From JAAYJM01 sp964498585 (GTDB lineage Bacteria; Bacteroidota; Ignavibacteria; Kapaibacteriales; UBA2268), in NCBI GenBank assembly GCA_964498585.1, contig CAZCHH010000030.1:1-45156 (forward strand): a stretch of 45,156 bases of DNA. Direction: 5' to 3'. Position 1 is the stretch's first letter. Each line of letters begins with the position of its first letter. The notes under the pieces are model-generated. The model searched no databases. It was not told the origin of the DNA and saw nothing but the letters and a program-made list of their open reading frames with translations. A program made the position numbers and the translations under genes. This document shows, in pieces, positions 24,205-33,600 of this stretch.

Positions 24205-24735
24205 GTGCCAAAAATTAGAAAAAAAAGGATGGGCTTTGTGATTGATATGACGCCACTTGTCGATATCACATTCCTGCTTTTAGTTTTTTTGATGTTTACA
24301 ACTAAATTTAAAAGTGAAGCCGAAGCTGACCAGCAGTTTACAATTGCTCGGCCTATTGCATCTGCAGATACTGCTAAGCTTCCAGAAAGAGATTTAGCAC
24401 TCATAAACATCGATATTGACGATAAAAATCCGACCGATACCGCTTTCTATTTCGGCTGGACTAATTCTACTGACAGAGATACAATTCGTGATACTTATCC
24501 GGATTTGCCTGATGCATTGCGACAGGAATTACAAGCAGAGATGTTAGTTAGAGTTGATACTATTATGCTTAGCCATTTAATTAAAGCGACAAAGGCAGTA
24601 AACCAAAATATTGTGTTCGCTATTGATGCTGACAAAGATGTTAATTTTAAATACATCAATACTGTTATTAATATAATGAACAAGAACAATCAGCGTGTGT
24701 TTAACTATGTTACACAAAAAAGAACAAGTGAGTAA
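24205..24735 (+). CDS. exbD: ExbD/TolR-type protein, first copy
   Basis: 176 residues: a basic cytoplasmic start, one membrane helix with the channel aspartate (IDMTPLVDITFLLLVFLMF) and a periplasmic domain. I choose GTG 24205 as the start because AGGAGG at 24191-24196 is 8 bases from it but only 2 bases from the ATG at 24199; it also gives the start PKIRKKR usual in this family. With the second ExbD it would form the dimeric core inside an ExbB pentamer; two unlike ExbD subunits encoded side by side are usual in Bacteroidota. Confidence 0.92.
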   Translation: MPKIRKKRMGFVIDMTPLVDITFLLLVFLMFTTKFKSEAEADQQFTIARPIASADTAKLPERDLALINIDIDDKNPTDTAFYFGWTNSTDRDTIRDTYPDLPDALRQELQAEMLVRVDTIMLSHLIKATKAVNQNIVFAIDADKDVNFKYINTVINIMNKNNQRVFNYVTQKRTSE

Positions 24736-24801
24736 GAATTATGTGTAACTATTTTTTTTTTATTGTGTCATAATAATAGAATATATATAAGGAGATAAAA
24801 A

Positions 24802-25446
24802 ATGGCTGGAGGTGGTGCATTAGGTCGCCCAGAAAACGTAAAAAAGGGCAAGAAAACTAATCGAAAGAAGAAGAAGAGAATTGGCTTCCATGTCGATATG
24901 ACGCCACTTGTGGATATTACTTTTTTATTGCTGATGTTCTTTTTATTTACAACAACAATGCTTAAGCCACAAGTAATGGAAATGCGCGTTCCACCTGAAA
25001 TTTATACACCAATTGAGGTTAAAGCTTCTGAATTGCTGACCATAACTTTGCTCGAAGATGGCAGAACTTATTGGTACGTTGGAACTATCGATATTGAAAA
25101 AGACCCAACTAATACTAACAGACCTCAACTTATTAAAATTGATAGTATTAAATATTTAGCTTTTGAACAAAATCTTAAGCCAAATGTTAAGAATAGAATG
25201 ATTACTTTATTCAAGATTGATGAAAAGGCAAAATACGATTTGATGATTGCAGTACTCGACCAATTGAATATAGCTGAAATGTCTATCATAGAAGAATTAT
25301 CAAAAGAAACTGAAGTAAACGAACAAGGAGAAACTGTCCCTATTCAAAGAAAACGTAAATTCACTATCTCTGTCTTAAGTGACGACGATAGAAAGCAATT
25401 AATAAATGCAGGAGTGGAAGGAGTAAATAAAGATGTCATCCAATAA
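24802..25446 (+). CDS. exbD: ExbD/TolR-type protein, second copy
   Basis: 214 residues. A Gly/Lys-rich N-terminus (KKGKKTNRKKKKR) precedes the helix HVDMTPLVDITFLLLMFFLF with the conserved Asp; a larger periplasmic domain follows, including a segment near residues 155-185 not found in short ExbD proteins. AAGGAG lies 7 bases before ATG. It overlaps the tonB gene by 14 bases. Confidence 0.92.
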   Translation: MAGGGALGRPENVKKGKKTNRKKKKRIGFHVDMTPLVDITFLLLMFFLFTTTMLKPQVMEMRVPPEIYTPIEVKASELLTITLLEDGRTYWYVGTIDIEKDPTNTNRPQLIKIDSIKYLAFEQNLKPNVKNRMITLFKIDEKAKYDLMIAVLDQLNIAEMSIIEELSKETEVNEQGETVPIQRKRKFTISVLSDDDRKQLINAGVEGVNKDVIQ

Positions 25447-26221
25447 CACAACACTCGCAATTCCTGCTCAATCCACTTATGGTGCGATTGAATTAAAGGA
25501 ATTTATTCGCAGAAATACCTGGCGCTCTTTTATCATTACAATGATAGTTGTAATCTTGTTACTTATTATCAATATTGTAATGGCTCTAACAAAATCTAAT
25601 ATCGATAATACTGTAGGTCCCCCTATTGTCAGTAAATTTGACTTAATCCAGGCGCCTCAGGAAGATAATTCTGATATGGAAGAAGTTGCTCCACCACCTG
25701 ATGCACAGCAAATTGTAAATTATGGTATGGAAGCAAGAGCAGGTACGCCAGTGCCTATTCCTGATGCTGATATTACACAGGATTTAGCTGAATTTGCTGA
25801 CGTCAAAGATATTGAAAGAGCACTTCACGAGACTGGTACTGTTGATATTAGTCAGGCACCAGAGTTTAATATTGAAGATTTAAAGCAAGATAGAATCGTA
25901 GCTCCGGTTGAAGAAATACCTGATTCAAAGCAGTTTATTGCTGTTGAAAAAGAGCCAGATTTTGATTTAGCTGATTTACAAAAAAGAGTTGTCTATCCAG
26001 ATTTGGCTCGCAAAGCTGGTATCGAAGGCAGAGTTATTATTAGAGTCTTTGTTGACAAAACAGGAAAACCACTTAAAACTGAAGTTCAGATGACAGACTC
26101 CGATATGCTAAACAAGGCAGCTATTGATGCTATTATGAAGACTACTTTTACACCCGGTATCCAAAATAAACAACCCATTGGATGCTGGATTAGTATTCCT
26201 GTTGTTTTTAGATTAAGATAA
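25433..26221 (+). CDS. tonB: Energy transducer TonB
   Basis: 262 residues. Cytoplasmic start of about 33 residues, one membrane helix (FIITMIVVILLLIINIVMAL), a moderately acidic periplasmic linker with APPPDA, and a C-terminal TonB domain (about 165-262: VVYPDLARKAGIEGRVIIRVFVDK ... AIMKTTFTPG ... GCWISIPVVFRLR). It carries the motor force to outer-membrane transporters by binding their TonB boxes. It ends the exb block, followed by a terminator at 26242-26299 and a second TonB-like gene. Confidence 0.93.
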   Translation: MSSNNTTLAIPAQSTYGAIELKEFIRRNTWRSFIITMIVVILLLIINIVMALTKSNIDNTVGPPIVSKFDLIQAPQEDNSDMEEVAPPPDAQQIVNYGMEARAGTPVPIPDADITQDLAEFADVKDIERALHETGTVDISQAPEFNIEDLKQDRIVAPVEEIPDSKQFIAVEKEPDFDLADLQKRVVYPDLARKAGIEGRVIIRVFVDKTGKPLKTEVQMTDSDMLNKAAIDAIMKTTFTPGIQNKQPIGCWISIPVVFRLR

Positions 26222-26241
26222 TTATTATATTATTTAAGGAT

Positions 26242-26299
26242 AAAATGTCTTGATTGCTGCAAATAATAGCTAAATATTTGCCTTCAAGACATTTTTTTT
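26242..26299 (+). terminator. Terminator after tonB
   Basis: Outer arms AAAATGTCTTGA (26242-26253) and TCAAGACATTTT (26284-26295), with an inner 7-base pairing (GCAAATA with TATTTGC at 26275-26281), followed by more T. It separates the exbB-tonB transcript from the second tonB-like gene. Confidence 0.8.
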
Positions 26300-26388
26300 A
26301 AAAAAGTTAGTAATTGATATCTATTGCATAGCAATATACAAGTATGATGCTATGATTATAGGAAATCGTTCTTTGATATAAAATTAAA

Positions 26389-26501
26389 ACAAAATTGCTT
26401 TTAAAAAAGTATCAACTCTTTTATCTCCTTCCCAAATTCAACTTGGGAAGGAGATAAATATAATTTTTAGATTTACAAATTCTATTTGAAAGCAATTTTG
26501 T
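26389..26501. repeat. Nested inverted repeat, MITE-like
   Basis: Perfect 13-base outer arms (ACAAAATTGCTTT at 26389-26401 and its complement at 26489-26501) enclose a perfect 16-base-pair hairpin (26420-26435 with 26443-26458, 7-base loop). The match of the outer arms continues with mismatches on the outside. No coding sequence is inside. The spacer 26222-26549 otherwise holds only the tonB terminator and a weak 7-base inverted repeat at 26327-26354. Confidence 0.7.
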
Positions 26502-26549
26502 GTTGGTTTTAAAAATTATTTTTTGATTATTTTTACTAAGGAGCATTAT

Positions 26550-27077
26550 TTGCGTAAAAGAATAAAAATAGTATCTTTTTTGCAGGTTATTTTTATACTA
26601 TCAGCGTTTCTTTTTCACTCTGAAAAAGTATTTTCAAATCCTTTGAATACAATAAACCAGCCCAAAGAAGAAGTTAATAAGGAAATAAATTTAAGCGAAC
26701 CGGCAAAAAATATTCCTAATAAAGTTGATACAACTCAAAGAATCGAAAATGAAAATATAACAGAAGAAGAAATTCCATCTTCAACAGCTTTTATACCCTG
26801 CGATAAAGAACCCGGAGTTGATTTATCAGAATTACAGAAGAATGTAATATATCCATTAGATGCAAGAAAAGCTGGTATAGAAGGGAAAGTGATTGTGAGA
26901 GTTTATATTGATAAAAAAGGGAAAGTTAAGAAGACAGAAATAATGATTACTGATTCAGATATTCTTTCACAAGCTGCAATAGATGCCGTAAAAAAGACAG
27001 CTTTTACTCCAGCAATTAGCAAGAATGAGCCAATAGGTTGTTGGATTAGTATTCCTATTAATTTTAAATTGAAGTAG
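26550..27077 (+). CDS. Second TonB-like protein
   Basis: 175 residues from a TTG start at 26550, chosen because AAGGAG (26538-26543) is six bases upstream; a TTG at 26523 is an alternative. The C-terminal 95 residues closely match the TonB domain of the gene before (DARKAGIEGKVIVRVYIDKKG, TPAISKNEPIGCWISIP), so this is a tandem paralogue. The N-terminus lacks the long cytoplasmic part and has a short hydrophobic run (IVSFLQVIFILSAFLF) followed by HSEKVFSNP, which could be a signal peptide or an anchor. The linker is short and Glu/Lys/Asn-rich. Confidence 0.85.
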   Translation: MRKRIKIVSFLQVIFILSAFLFHSEKVFSNPLNTINQPKEEVNKEINLSEPAKNIPNKVDTTQRIENENITEEEIPSSTAFIPCDKEPGVDLSELQKNVIYPLDARKAGIEGKVIVRVYIDKKGKVKKTEIMITDSDILSQAAIDAVKKTAFTPAISKNEPIGCWISIPINFKLK

Positions 27078-27087
27078 GAAATGTGTT

Positions 27088-27119
27088 AGTCATACGAACA
27101 ACTTGCTGCTCGTATGACT
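27088..27119. repeat. 32-bp palindrome, AGTCAT family, copy 4
   Basis: Begins AGTCATACGAACAAC and ends GCTGCTCGTATGACT, starting 10 bases past the stop of the second tonB-like gene. Compared with copy 1 read on the minus strand, it differs at two positions and shares the GGAAA that follows. It may serve as a 3'-end structure. Confidence 0.75.
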
Positions 27120-27192
27120 GGAAAGGTACTTCTGACTTTAAAGAAAATATAGTTGAACTTTTTGATAAACAATAATAAAAAAAAATACAAGA

Positions 27193-27399
27193 ATGTTTAG
27201 CATAATTTTAAATTATATAATTAAATTTGCATTTATTGTAGTAGGAGTTTTCCTATTATTCGGAATATTTATTCCGGAGCATCCGAGCAAGACATTAACC
27301 CAAACGATGGGAGTAATATTTATCCTTTGGGGTATTTATAGATTAATTTCTTATTATCTAATATTAAAGAAGAGGAGAACTTATGAAACAGAAGAATAA
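27193..27399 (+). CDS. Small two-helix membrane protein
   Basis: 68 residues, unrecognised. Two hydrophobic segments (FAFIVVGVFLLFGIFI near 13-28 and MGVIFILWGIYRLISYYLIL near 39-58) separated by a short polar turn (PEHPSKTLTQT), ending in KKRRTYETEE. This predicts a hairpin in the inner membrane with both ends in the cytoplasm by the positive-inside rule. Its 3' end overlaps the PstS-like gene by 17 bases, so they should be coupled, and it may help the block that follows. Confidence 0.7.
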   Translation: MFSIILNYIIKFAFIVVGVFLLFGIFIPEHPSKTLTQTMGVIFILWGIYRLISYYLILKKRRTYETEE

Positions 27400-28291
27400 A
27401 ATATTGTTTCTTTTACTTTTTGTAGTATTATGTTCTGCCATATACTTAGCTTGCACAGGCGAAGATAAGACAGCCGTAAAGAGCAGTATATCAATTTACT
27501 GCGATGAATCTATTTATAATTTATTTACAGTACCATTTCAGGAATACAACGCTCATTTCAAAGAAATTGAAACTAATCATAGCCAGGCATCTAGTTGGGA
27601 GGTAATGGCGAAGCTTTTGTCCGGCGAAGTACCAATTATTTTTATATCAAGAGATTTTACTAAACGTGAAGATTCTTTGATGAAAGCATATAATGTGGAA
27701 TCAATAGAAAAGTATCCAATTGCAAATGATGCTTTAACTTTCTTTACTCAAATAGATACTCCATTAGATACATTGACTGATGCTCAAATATTAGATGCTT
27801 TGGTAAACAATATACCACTAATGACTATTTACAAAAAGCTAACTGAAGAGCCCACATTCGTTATAAATCACGAAAACTCATCGGAATATGAAAATCTACT
27901 CAATCTCGTTGTGAAATATAAAAATATCAATCGAAAATTAGTATTTTTAAACTCAACAGATTCAGTAAAAGCATATATAAAAACACATCCAAACTCAATT
28001 GGTATTGGTTACCTGTCGCATATATTATCTGAACCTGAACTAAAATCATTGCCAGTTAGTTTCATTAACGACAAAGGAAATTATATTTATCCCCGAAATG
28101 TCCATCAGGCAAATATTATTCAAAAACTCTATCCTTATATAGTAACGCATTATGTTATGATTTTTGATGGGAATAATTCAACAGCAAACAGTATAGTTAA
28201 TTTTTTTAGATATGGCTCAGGAATTGTCCAAAAATACTTTAATAAAATAGGAATAGTACCTGCAGTCGCAAAAGTCAATTTAGTTCAATAA
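27383..28291 (+). CDS. PstS-like substrate-binding lipoprotein
   Basis: 302 residues. A signal peptide ends near C24 (IYLACTGE), suggesting a lipoprotein. The body follows the PstS fold: SISIYCDESIYNLFTVPFQEY, the loop for a switched ligand (PIIFISRDFTKRED) and the hinge IANDALTFFTQ, and a C-terminal RYGSGIVQKYFNKIGIVPA. AGGAG is six bases upstream of ATG. No pstC, pstA or pstB permease genes follow; instead it lies between TonB and TPR genes, so it is probably not part of a normal phosphate ABC importer. Confidence 0.88.
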   Translation: MKQKNKILFLLLFVVLCSAIYLACTGEDKTAVKSSISIYCDESIYNLFTVPFQEYNAHFKEIETNHSQASSWEVMAKLLSGEVPIIFISRDFTKREDSLMKAYNVESIEKYPIANDALTFFTQIDTPLDTLTDAQILDALVNNIPLMTIYKKLTEEPTFVINHENSSEYENLLNLVVKYKNINRKLVFLNSTDSVKAYIKTHPNSIGIGYLSHILSEPELKSLPVSFINDKGNYIYPRNVHQANIIQKLYPYIVTHYVMIFDGNNSTANSIVNFFRYGSGIVQKYFNKIGIVPAVAKVNLVQ

Positions 28292-28310
28292 TTCATTTAT
28301 AGAGGTACAA

Positions 28311-30008
28311 ATGAAACAACTATCATTTATAATATTATTATTAATATCATTTCAGCTAATTGCATTTAGCCAAAGTGCAACAGAAAAATTAAAAGAATTG
28401 GAAAAATCACATGATTATGTAGAAGCATCTGCTTATATCAAAGAAGTAATAAAAGAAAATCCCAGAGATACAAAATTGCTTATTTTGTGTGGTGATATTT
28501 ATACTGAAATTGATAGACTTGATTCTGCTTTAATTATATATAAAATGGCAAACGATTTAAAAACAAATTCATTAATTTTAAGGAAAATTGCTCGGACACA
28601 ATCCAAACTTGGTAAAAATAGTGAAGCAGTAGAAACAATTCAGAAAGCAATCAAAAACGATAAAGATGACGTTTACAATCAACTTGAATATGGAATGATA
28701 TTAATATCTGCAGATTCAATCAATAAAGCAGAACTTATTATCACAAAAGCAAGAGAGATGAGCAAAAATATACCTGATGCTTATCTTGCTCTCGGAGAAC
28801 TTTACTATGCACAACAGGTTTACGAGTTAGCACGCACAAACTTTGAAGCTGCTTTAAAATTAGATGATAATCTTATTGATGCACGTATCAAACTTGCTAC
28901 GACTTATTATCAAATGGGAATAAGAGAAACAGATGAAGAATTAAAGCAGGATTTATTAGTTGCATCACTCAAAGAGTGGAACGCAATAACAACAAAAGAC
29001 CCTAAAAATGCACGTGCATTTTACGAGCAGGGACGCCTTTTTTTCTTTGCAAGCAAATATGTTGAAGCTGCTCAGTCATTTAATCAATATATTCAGTTAC
29101 GTCCCAATAATTCTCTTGCTAAATGGTATCTTGCTCAATCACTTTATGAAATTGGAAAATGTGATGAAGCAGCTCCATATCTTCTTGCCGTTTCAAATGA
29201 AATTGATTCTGTGAAATTTAAAGCTATGGTCTTTTTAGGCAGATGCTACTTTCAGGTTGGTAAAAACCTAGAATGTATATCTGCTTTTAAAAGTCTAAGA
29301 AATGTCGGCTATGTATTAGAAGAAAAAAATCTTGATATGTATGCCCGTTCAAATTTAGCAATTGGAGATACGACTGAAGCAATGATTGCTTTTAAAGAAT
29401 TGATTAACAGAAATCCACAGCAATGCGACCTCCTTATGAATTTGGGCCAATTATCCAGGTTTGTTAAAAACTATGAAGATGCTATCTTCTTTTTTTCTAA
29501 ACGATTAGAAAATTGTCAAAATACAAACAGAATAGGGAAAACAATTTTTTATATTGGTGCCAGCTATATGTCATTAGAAAAAATGGATACTGCCTTAATA
29601 TATTTTAAAAAAGCTATCGAAGAAGACCCTAATGATGTTTTATCTTATGTTTATCAAGGTGACGTTTATAGTAAACTCGGTTTTAATGATTCTTCTAAAA
29701 TATCTTTTAAATTAGCAATAGAAAAGGGAGTTGCAGACACTACTGAACAAGGGAAAAACTTTGTAAACCAAGCTTATGCAAAGCTTTGTGGTATTGTTTT
29801 TGATGAAAAGAATTATAAAGAACTGCATAAAACTGCTAGTGAATGGACACAATTCGACCCAAATTATAGCTATGCATTCCTTTATCTTGGTATTGCCAGT
29901 CAAGGATTGGAAGATAAAGATGCGGCTTGCAGAAGCTATAGAAAAGTAATTCAGCTTGACCCAAAGAACAAACCAGCTCAGGAAATGGTAAAAAAACTCG
30001 GCTGTTAA
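28311..30008 (+). CDS. Exported TPR-repeat protein
   Basis: 565 residues: a signal peptide (MKQLSFIILLLISFQLIAFSQ) followed by an all-helical array of tetratricopeptide repeats to the C-terminus, with typical pairs such as AYLALGELYYAQQVYELARTNF, ARAFYEQGRLFFFASKYVEA and SYVYQGDVYSKLGFNDSS. About 14 repeats can be counted by eye. It should be a periplasmic scaffold for protein contacts. It starts 19 bases after the PstS-like gene and is likely the last gene of the transcript. Confidence 0.88.
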   Translation: MKQLSFIILLLISFQLIAFSQSATEKLKELEKSHDYVEASAYIKEVIKENPRDTKLLILCGDIYTEIDRLDSALIIYKMANDLKTNSLILRKIARTQSKLGKNSEAVETIQKAIKNDKDDVYNQLEYGMILISADSINKAELIITKAREMSKNIPDAYLALGELYYAQQVYELARTNFEAALKLDDNLIDARIKLATTYYQMGIRETDEELKQDLLVASLKEWNAITTKDPKNARAFYEQGRLFFFASKYVEAAQSFNQYIQLRPNNSLAKWYLAQSLYEIGKCDEAAPYLLAVSNEIDSVKFKAMVFLGRCYFQVGKNLECISAFKSLRNVGYVLEEKNLDMYARSNLAIGDTTEAMIAFKELINRNPQQCDLLMNLGQLSRFVKNYEDAIFFFSKRLENCQNTNRIGKTIFYIGASYMSLEKMDTALIYFKKAIEEDPNDVLSYVYQGDVYSKLGFNDSSKISFKLAIEKGVADTTEQGKNFVNQAYAKLCGIVFDEKNYKELHKTASEWTQFDPNYSYAFLYLGIASQGLEDKDAACRSYRKVIQLDPKNKPAQEMVKKLGC

Positions 30009-30077
30009 GTTGTCTTAAAGTTAAGTAAAATAAATTATAAGTATATAGTTTGTATTGTCATTTTTCGCTGGTGCTAA

Positions 30078-30432
30078 AAATGAACCACTTTGGCTTTTAA
30101 ATCGCATAACTGCTTATATAACAAATATTTCAAAGGATATATCAACCATCGGATTAACACGATGGTTGATTATTCAAAACAAAGGGTTGCAATCCCTTGA
30201 TAAGAGTTAGAAAGCATAACATAGTTCATTTTCTCAAAAGTGAACGTCTTCGTTTATATTTGCCTCCGAATGAACCACTTTGGTTTTTTAAACACATAAC
30301 TATATGCAATACAAATAATTACAATGATTACTTATGCAAACGTATGTCATCGGATGACTGCAAGTCATCCGATGACTATTAAGTTCATTTTCTCAAATGC
30401 AAACTTCTTCATTTATATTCGACTCGGAATGA
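30078..30432. repeat. Tandem repeat units carrying different hairpins
   Basis: The 621-base spacer 30009-30629 has no convincing gene. Two units begin with AATGAACCACTTTGG (30079 and 30269) and end with AGTTCATTTTCTCAAA followed by CTTC.TTTATATT and CGAATGA or CGGAATGA (30223-30273 and 30382-30432). Unit 1 carries a hairpin of 11 base pairs (30141-30151 with 30160-30170); unit 2 carries the unrelated 33-bp palindrome at 30345-30377. The starting and ending motifs are themselves inverted (TGAAC, GTTCA). Confidence 0.7.
30345..30377. repeat. 33-bp palindrome, second copy
   Basis: Arms GTCATCGGATGAC and GTCATCCGATGAC (30346-30358 and 30364-30376) around TGCAA. The arms are identical to those of the icd terminator at 10735-10767, while the loop and flanks differ. 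Confidence 0.8.
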
Positions 30433-30552
30433 TATTTTGATTTTGCACTTTTAGTTAGCGGTTTGGTATTAAACTGAAAATTATATTAGTATAATCAGTA
30501 TATCAATAAATTTTTACATTAGAAAGCAATTCAGGAATAAAAATACTCTATC

Positions 30553-30602
30553 TACAAAAAAAGTGAAGAACCTCTGATAATTCAGTAAGATTCTTCACTT
30601 TT
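30553..30602 (-). terminator. Terminator of the 13-repeat surface-protein gene
   Basis: A 12-base-pair stem (AAAAGTGAAGAA at 30559-30570 with its complement at 30591-30602). On the minus strand a run of T follows the stem, so it should end the gene whose stop codon is at 30630. The 20-base loop is unpaired. Confidence 0.8.
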
Positions 30603-30629
30603 ATTTAAAAAGATAAATAATTCAGTCTA

Positions 30630-33600
30630 TTATTTATTTAAAATAACAGGTAGAACAATTTTCTTGTTTTCAATTTCAATAGAAATAAAATATGTGCCTG
30701 ATTGAAGCATTCTTCCATCAATAGAAAATTGCTGCATACCTTGGTAAAGTTCCTTATTAGAAATATTCTGAACTACTTGCCCAATAACGTTAATAAGATT
30801 AATAGAGACAAATCCATTTTTTTGCATAAAGAAAGTAAGCTCTGCAGTTTCTAACATTGGATTTGGAGCAATATTAACATTCATTGATTTTGCAAATTCT
30901 TCATCAACTGAAGCAGGGTCTTCTATAGTTGTGAAATTATATGGGTCAGCCCAAGGACCGTAACCACCATTATTGAAAGACCTAACTCTCCAGTAATATT
31001 TTTTCAGGTATTCAAATCCAGCAACAATACGTGAAGTAACATAAATCGGCTGGTCATCTATTATTATAGAATTAAGAGCAAAATCTTCTTGTGTTGCAAT
31101 TTGTATTTGATAACCGACAGCTCTGTTAACGGCATACCATGAAAATATTAAACTAACAGGTGCATTGGTTACGTTGTTGTCCGGAGTCCAAAGTACTGGT
31201 TTTTCATCTGGTGCTAATTGAATTGTAGTAAATATCCAGACATAAGACCATTTTGTTTTTCCACTATCATTTTGAGCTCTTACCCTCCAGTAATAAGTCT
31301 GGTCATACATTAAATCATTTAAAGGATAAGAAAGTTCAGTCAAACCAGTTTCGTCAACAATTTTATTGGTAAAATTAGAATTTAAAGATACCTGTAAATC
31401 ATAACTAACAGCACGAGGTGCAGCAAGCCATTGCAAAGTTGTATCTACTGGTAATTTCTCTGAGCCGTTTTCAGGCAAATAAAGATATGGGACTTCAGGA
31501 CCTAAAACAGCAGTTCGGAATGAATATACTTCAGACCAAATGCTTGTCCCAAGAGAGCTTGATGCATTTACTCGCCAGTAATACACTGTGTTTGCATAAA
31601 GATTTGCAATAGCACATTGAGGAGTAGGAATTCCGGATATTGCTATAACAACTGAGGTGGCTGCAAAATTAGAATCTGTTGATAGATTAAATGAATATGA
31701 TTCTGCCTGCTCTTTCAATTCCCATAAGAAAATCACTGATAAAGGAAGATTGTCTGATTCATCTTCAGGATAAATCAAAAATGGTGGCTGCAATGATGTA
31801 TTAAATGTCCACACATCAGACCAAACGCTAGAGCAGGAATTTACCTTTGCTAATACTCTCCAGTAATAATTGCGATGGTATTCAGGTAAATTAACCTCAT
31901 AATAATTATTATTAATATTATTAATATCAACAAGTAACTCACTAAAATCATCAAACTTAGAAAGCTGTAAATGATAAACAGCATCAGGTGCCTCATCTTT
32001 CCATTGCAGCATAAATTGCAATGGGAGATTCCCCTGACCATCATGAGGGAATATTGCAGTTGGGTTCATCACAGCGGAAATATAGCTCCAAATGTTAGAC
32101 CACATACCGATGTTGTTATCATCATCAGCACGGACTCTCCAATATAGCTTTGTGTATCCTAATGGCGCCCTCAAAGTATATGTAGTGTCTTCTATTTCTC
32201 CAATATTAACTAATATATTTGAGAAATCAGAAGAGTCGGAAATTTGCAAACGATATTTGGTCGCATTAGGTACTGCATTCCATACATATTCACTTTCAAT
32301 AGGGAAGCAAGTTGTTTGGTCCGTAGGGCTAACTAATACTGTTTGTTGATACATTGTTTTGAAATTCCATGTATCTGACCATCGGCTTCCACATTCTGTT
32401 GGGCTGCTTAATACCTTAACTCTCCACCAGTAGCGAGTGTTATATAATGTTGTGTTAATAACAACAGACATATACTCGTCTGTTGCATTTGGAACAAGCA
32501 ATTCAAACAAGAGTGAGTCGGGATGGAAATCATTCTTTGTTGTTACCTGAACAAGGAATGAATCAGCTGGGAAATTAACTTTCCATTTCAATTCATTTGA
32601 AAAAGGCAAATAGTTTGAATTATTTGTTGGATAAAGAAGAACTGGCTGTTCAACAGTAGTTTTGAATTTAAGAGAATCAGACCAAAGTCCTACACTGGTT
32701 GAATCGTCTCCTCTTACCCTCCAGTAATACAAGGTAACTCCACTTGGAAGTTCAACCTGAGCAGAATCTGCTCTAATATTTCCAACTTCTTCTACAATGT
32801 TGTCGAATGAAGATGTATCGGAAATCTGAATTCTATATGCAATTGCATTAGGTATTATTGTCCAATGAAAGACCGGACTCATTGAAACGCATTCTTCATT
32901 ATCAAATGGATTTAAGAGTATTGGCTTGTTATATTCAGATTTAAAATGCCAGTAATTAGACCAGGCACTTGTACATACATCATAATTTGTTTGAACTCTC
33001 CAGTAATAATTTGCAGAATAATCAGTTGGAACGAAATTATACGCTAAAGAATAAATATTTGTTTGATTTACTACAATATTTGCAGGAGCAAATGTTGTGT
33101 CATCTTTTGAAATTTGTATTGTATATGTTTGTGGTTGTAATGTATCCGGAACTGATGCATCCCAGCTTAGCATTATTATTGAATCTTTTAATACACTACC
33201 AGTATGGTTTTCTGGGCCAGTAAGGACTGGTGCTTTTATTGTTGTAGTAAACTTTTTAATGTATGACCAAAGTCCGGTGCTTGACGAATCTTCAGCTCTT
33301 ACCCGCCAGTAATAATCTGTCATTCCATTGGGAAGTGGAACTAATTTCACTATTGTATCAATATCAGGAGTATTTATGATAATAGTATTTTCAAAATTAA
33401 CTCCGGTTGCAATTTGTAAACGATATTTAGTAGCATCTCCAACCTGAGTCCATTCAAAAGTAGGTTCAATTGGAGTGCAAGTCATATTATTAGTAGGATA
33501 AATAAGAGTTGGTTCATCAAATTGAGTCTTGAAATTCCAAACTGATGACCAGGAGCTAAAGCAGGTAAGATGATTTACCAATACTCTCCAGTAATAAGTA

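Noticed and set aside
27383..28291. Part of a phosphate ABC importer operon
   Set aside because: No permease, ATPase or PhoU gene follows; the neighbours are TonB-like, small membrane and TPR genes.
30197..30382. A 61-residue plus-strand open frame in the spacer after the TPR gene
   Set aside because: It spans the tandem repeat and the 33-bp palindrome, and has no ribosome site or recognisable protein pattern.
30078..30432. CRISPR array
   Set aside because: Only two units, long uneven repeats with internal hairpins, no short regular spacers and no cas genes.
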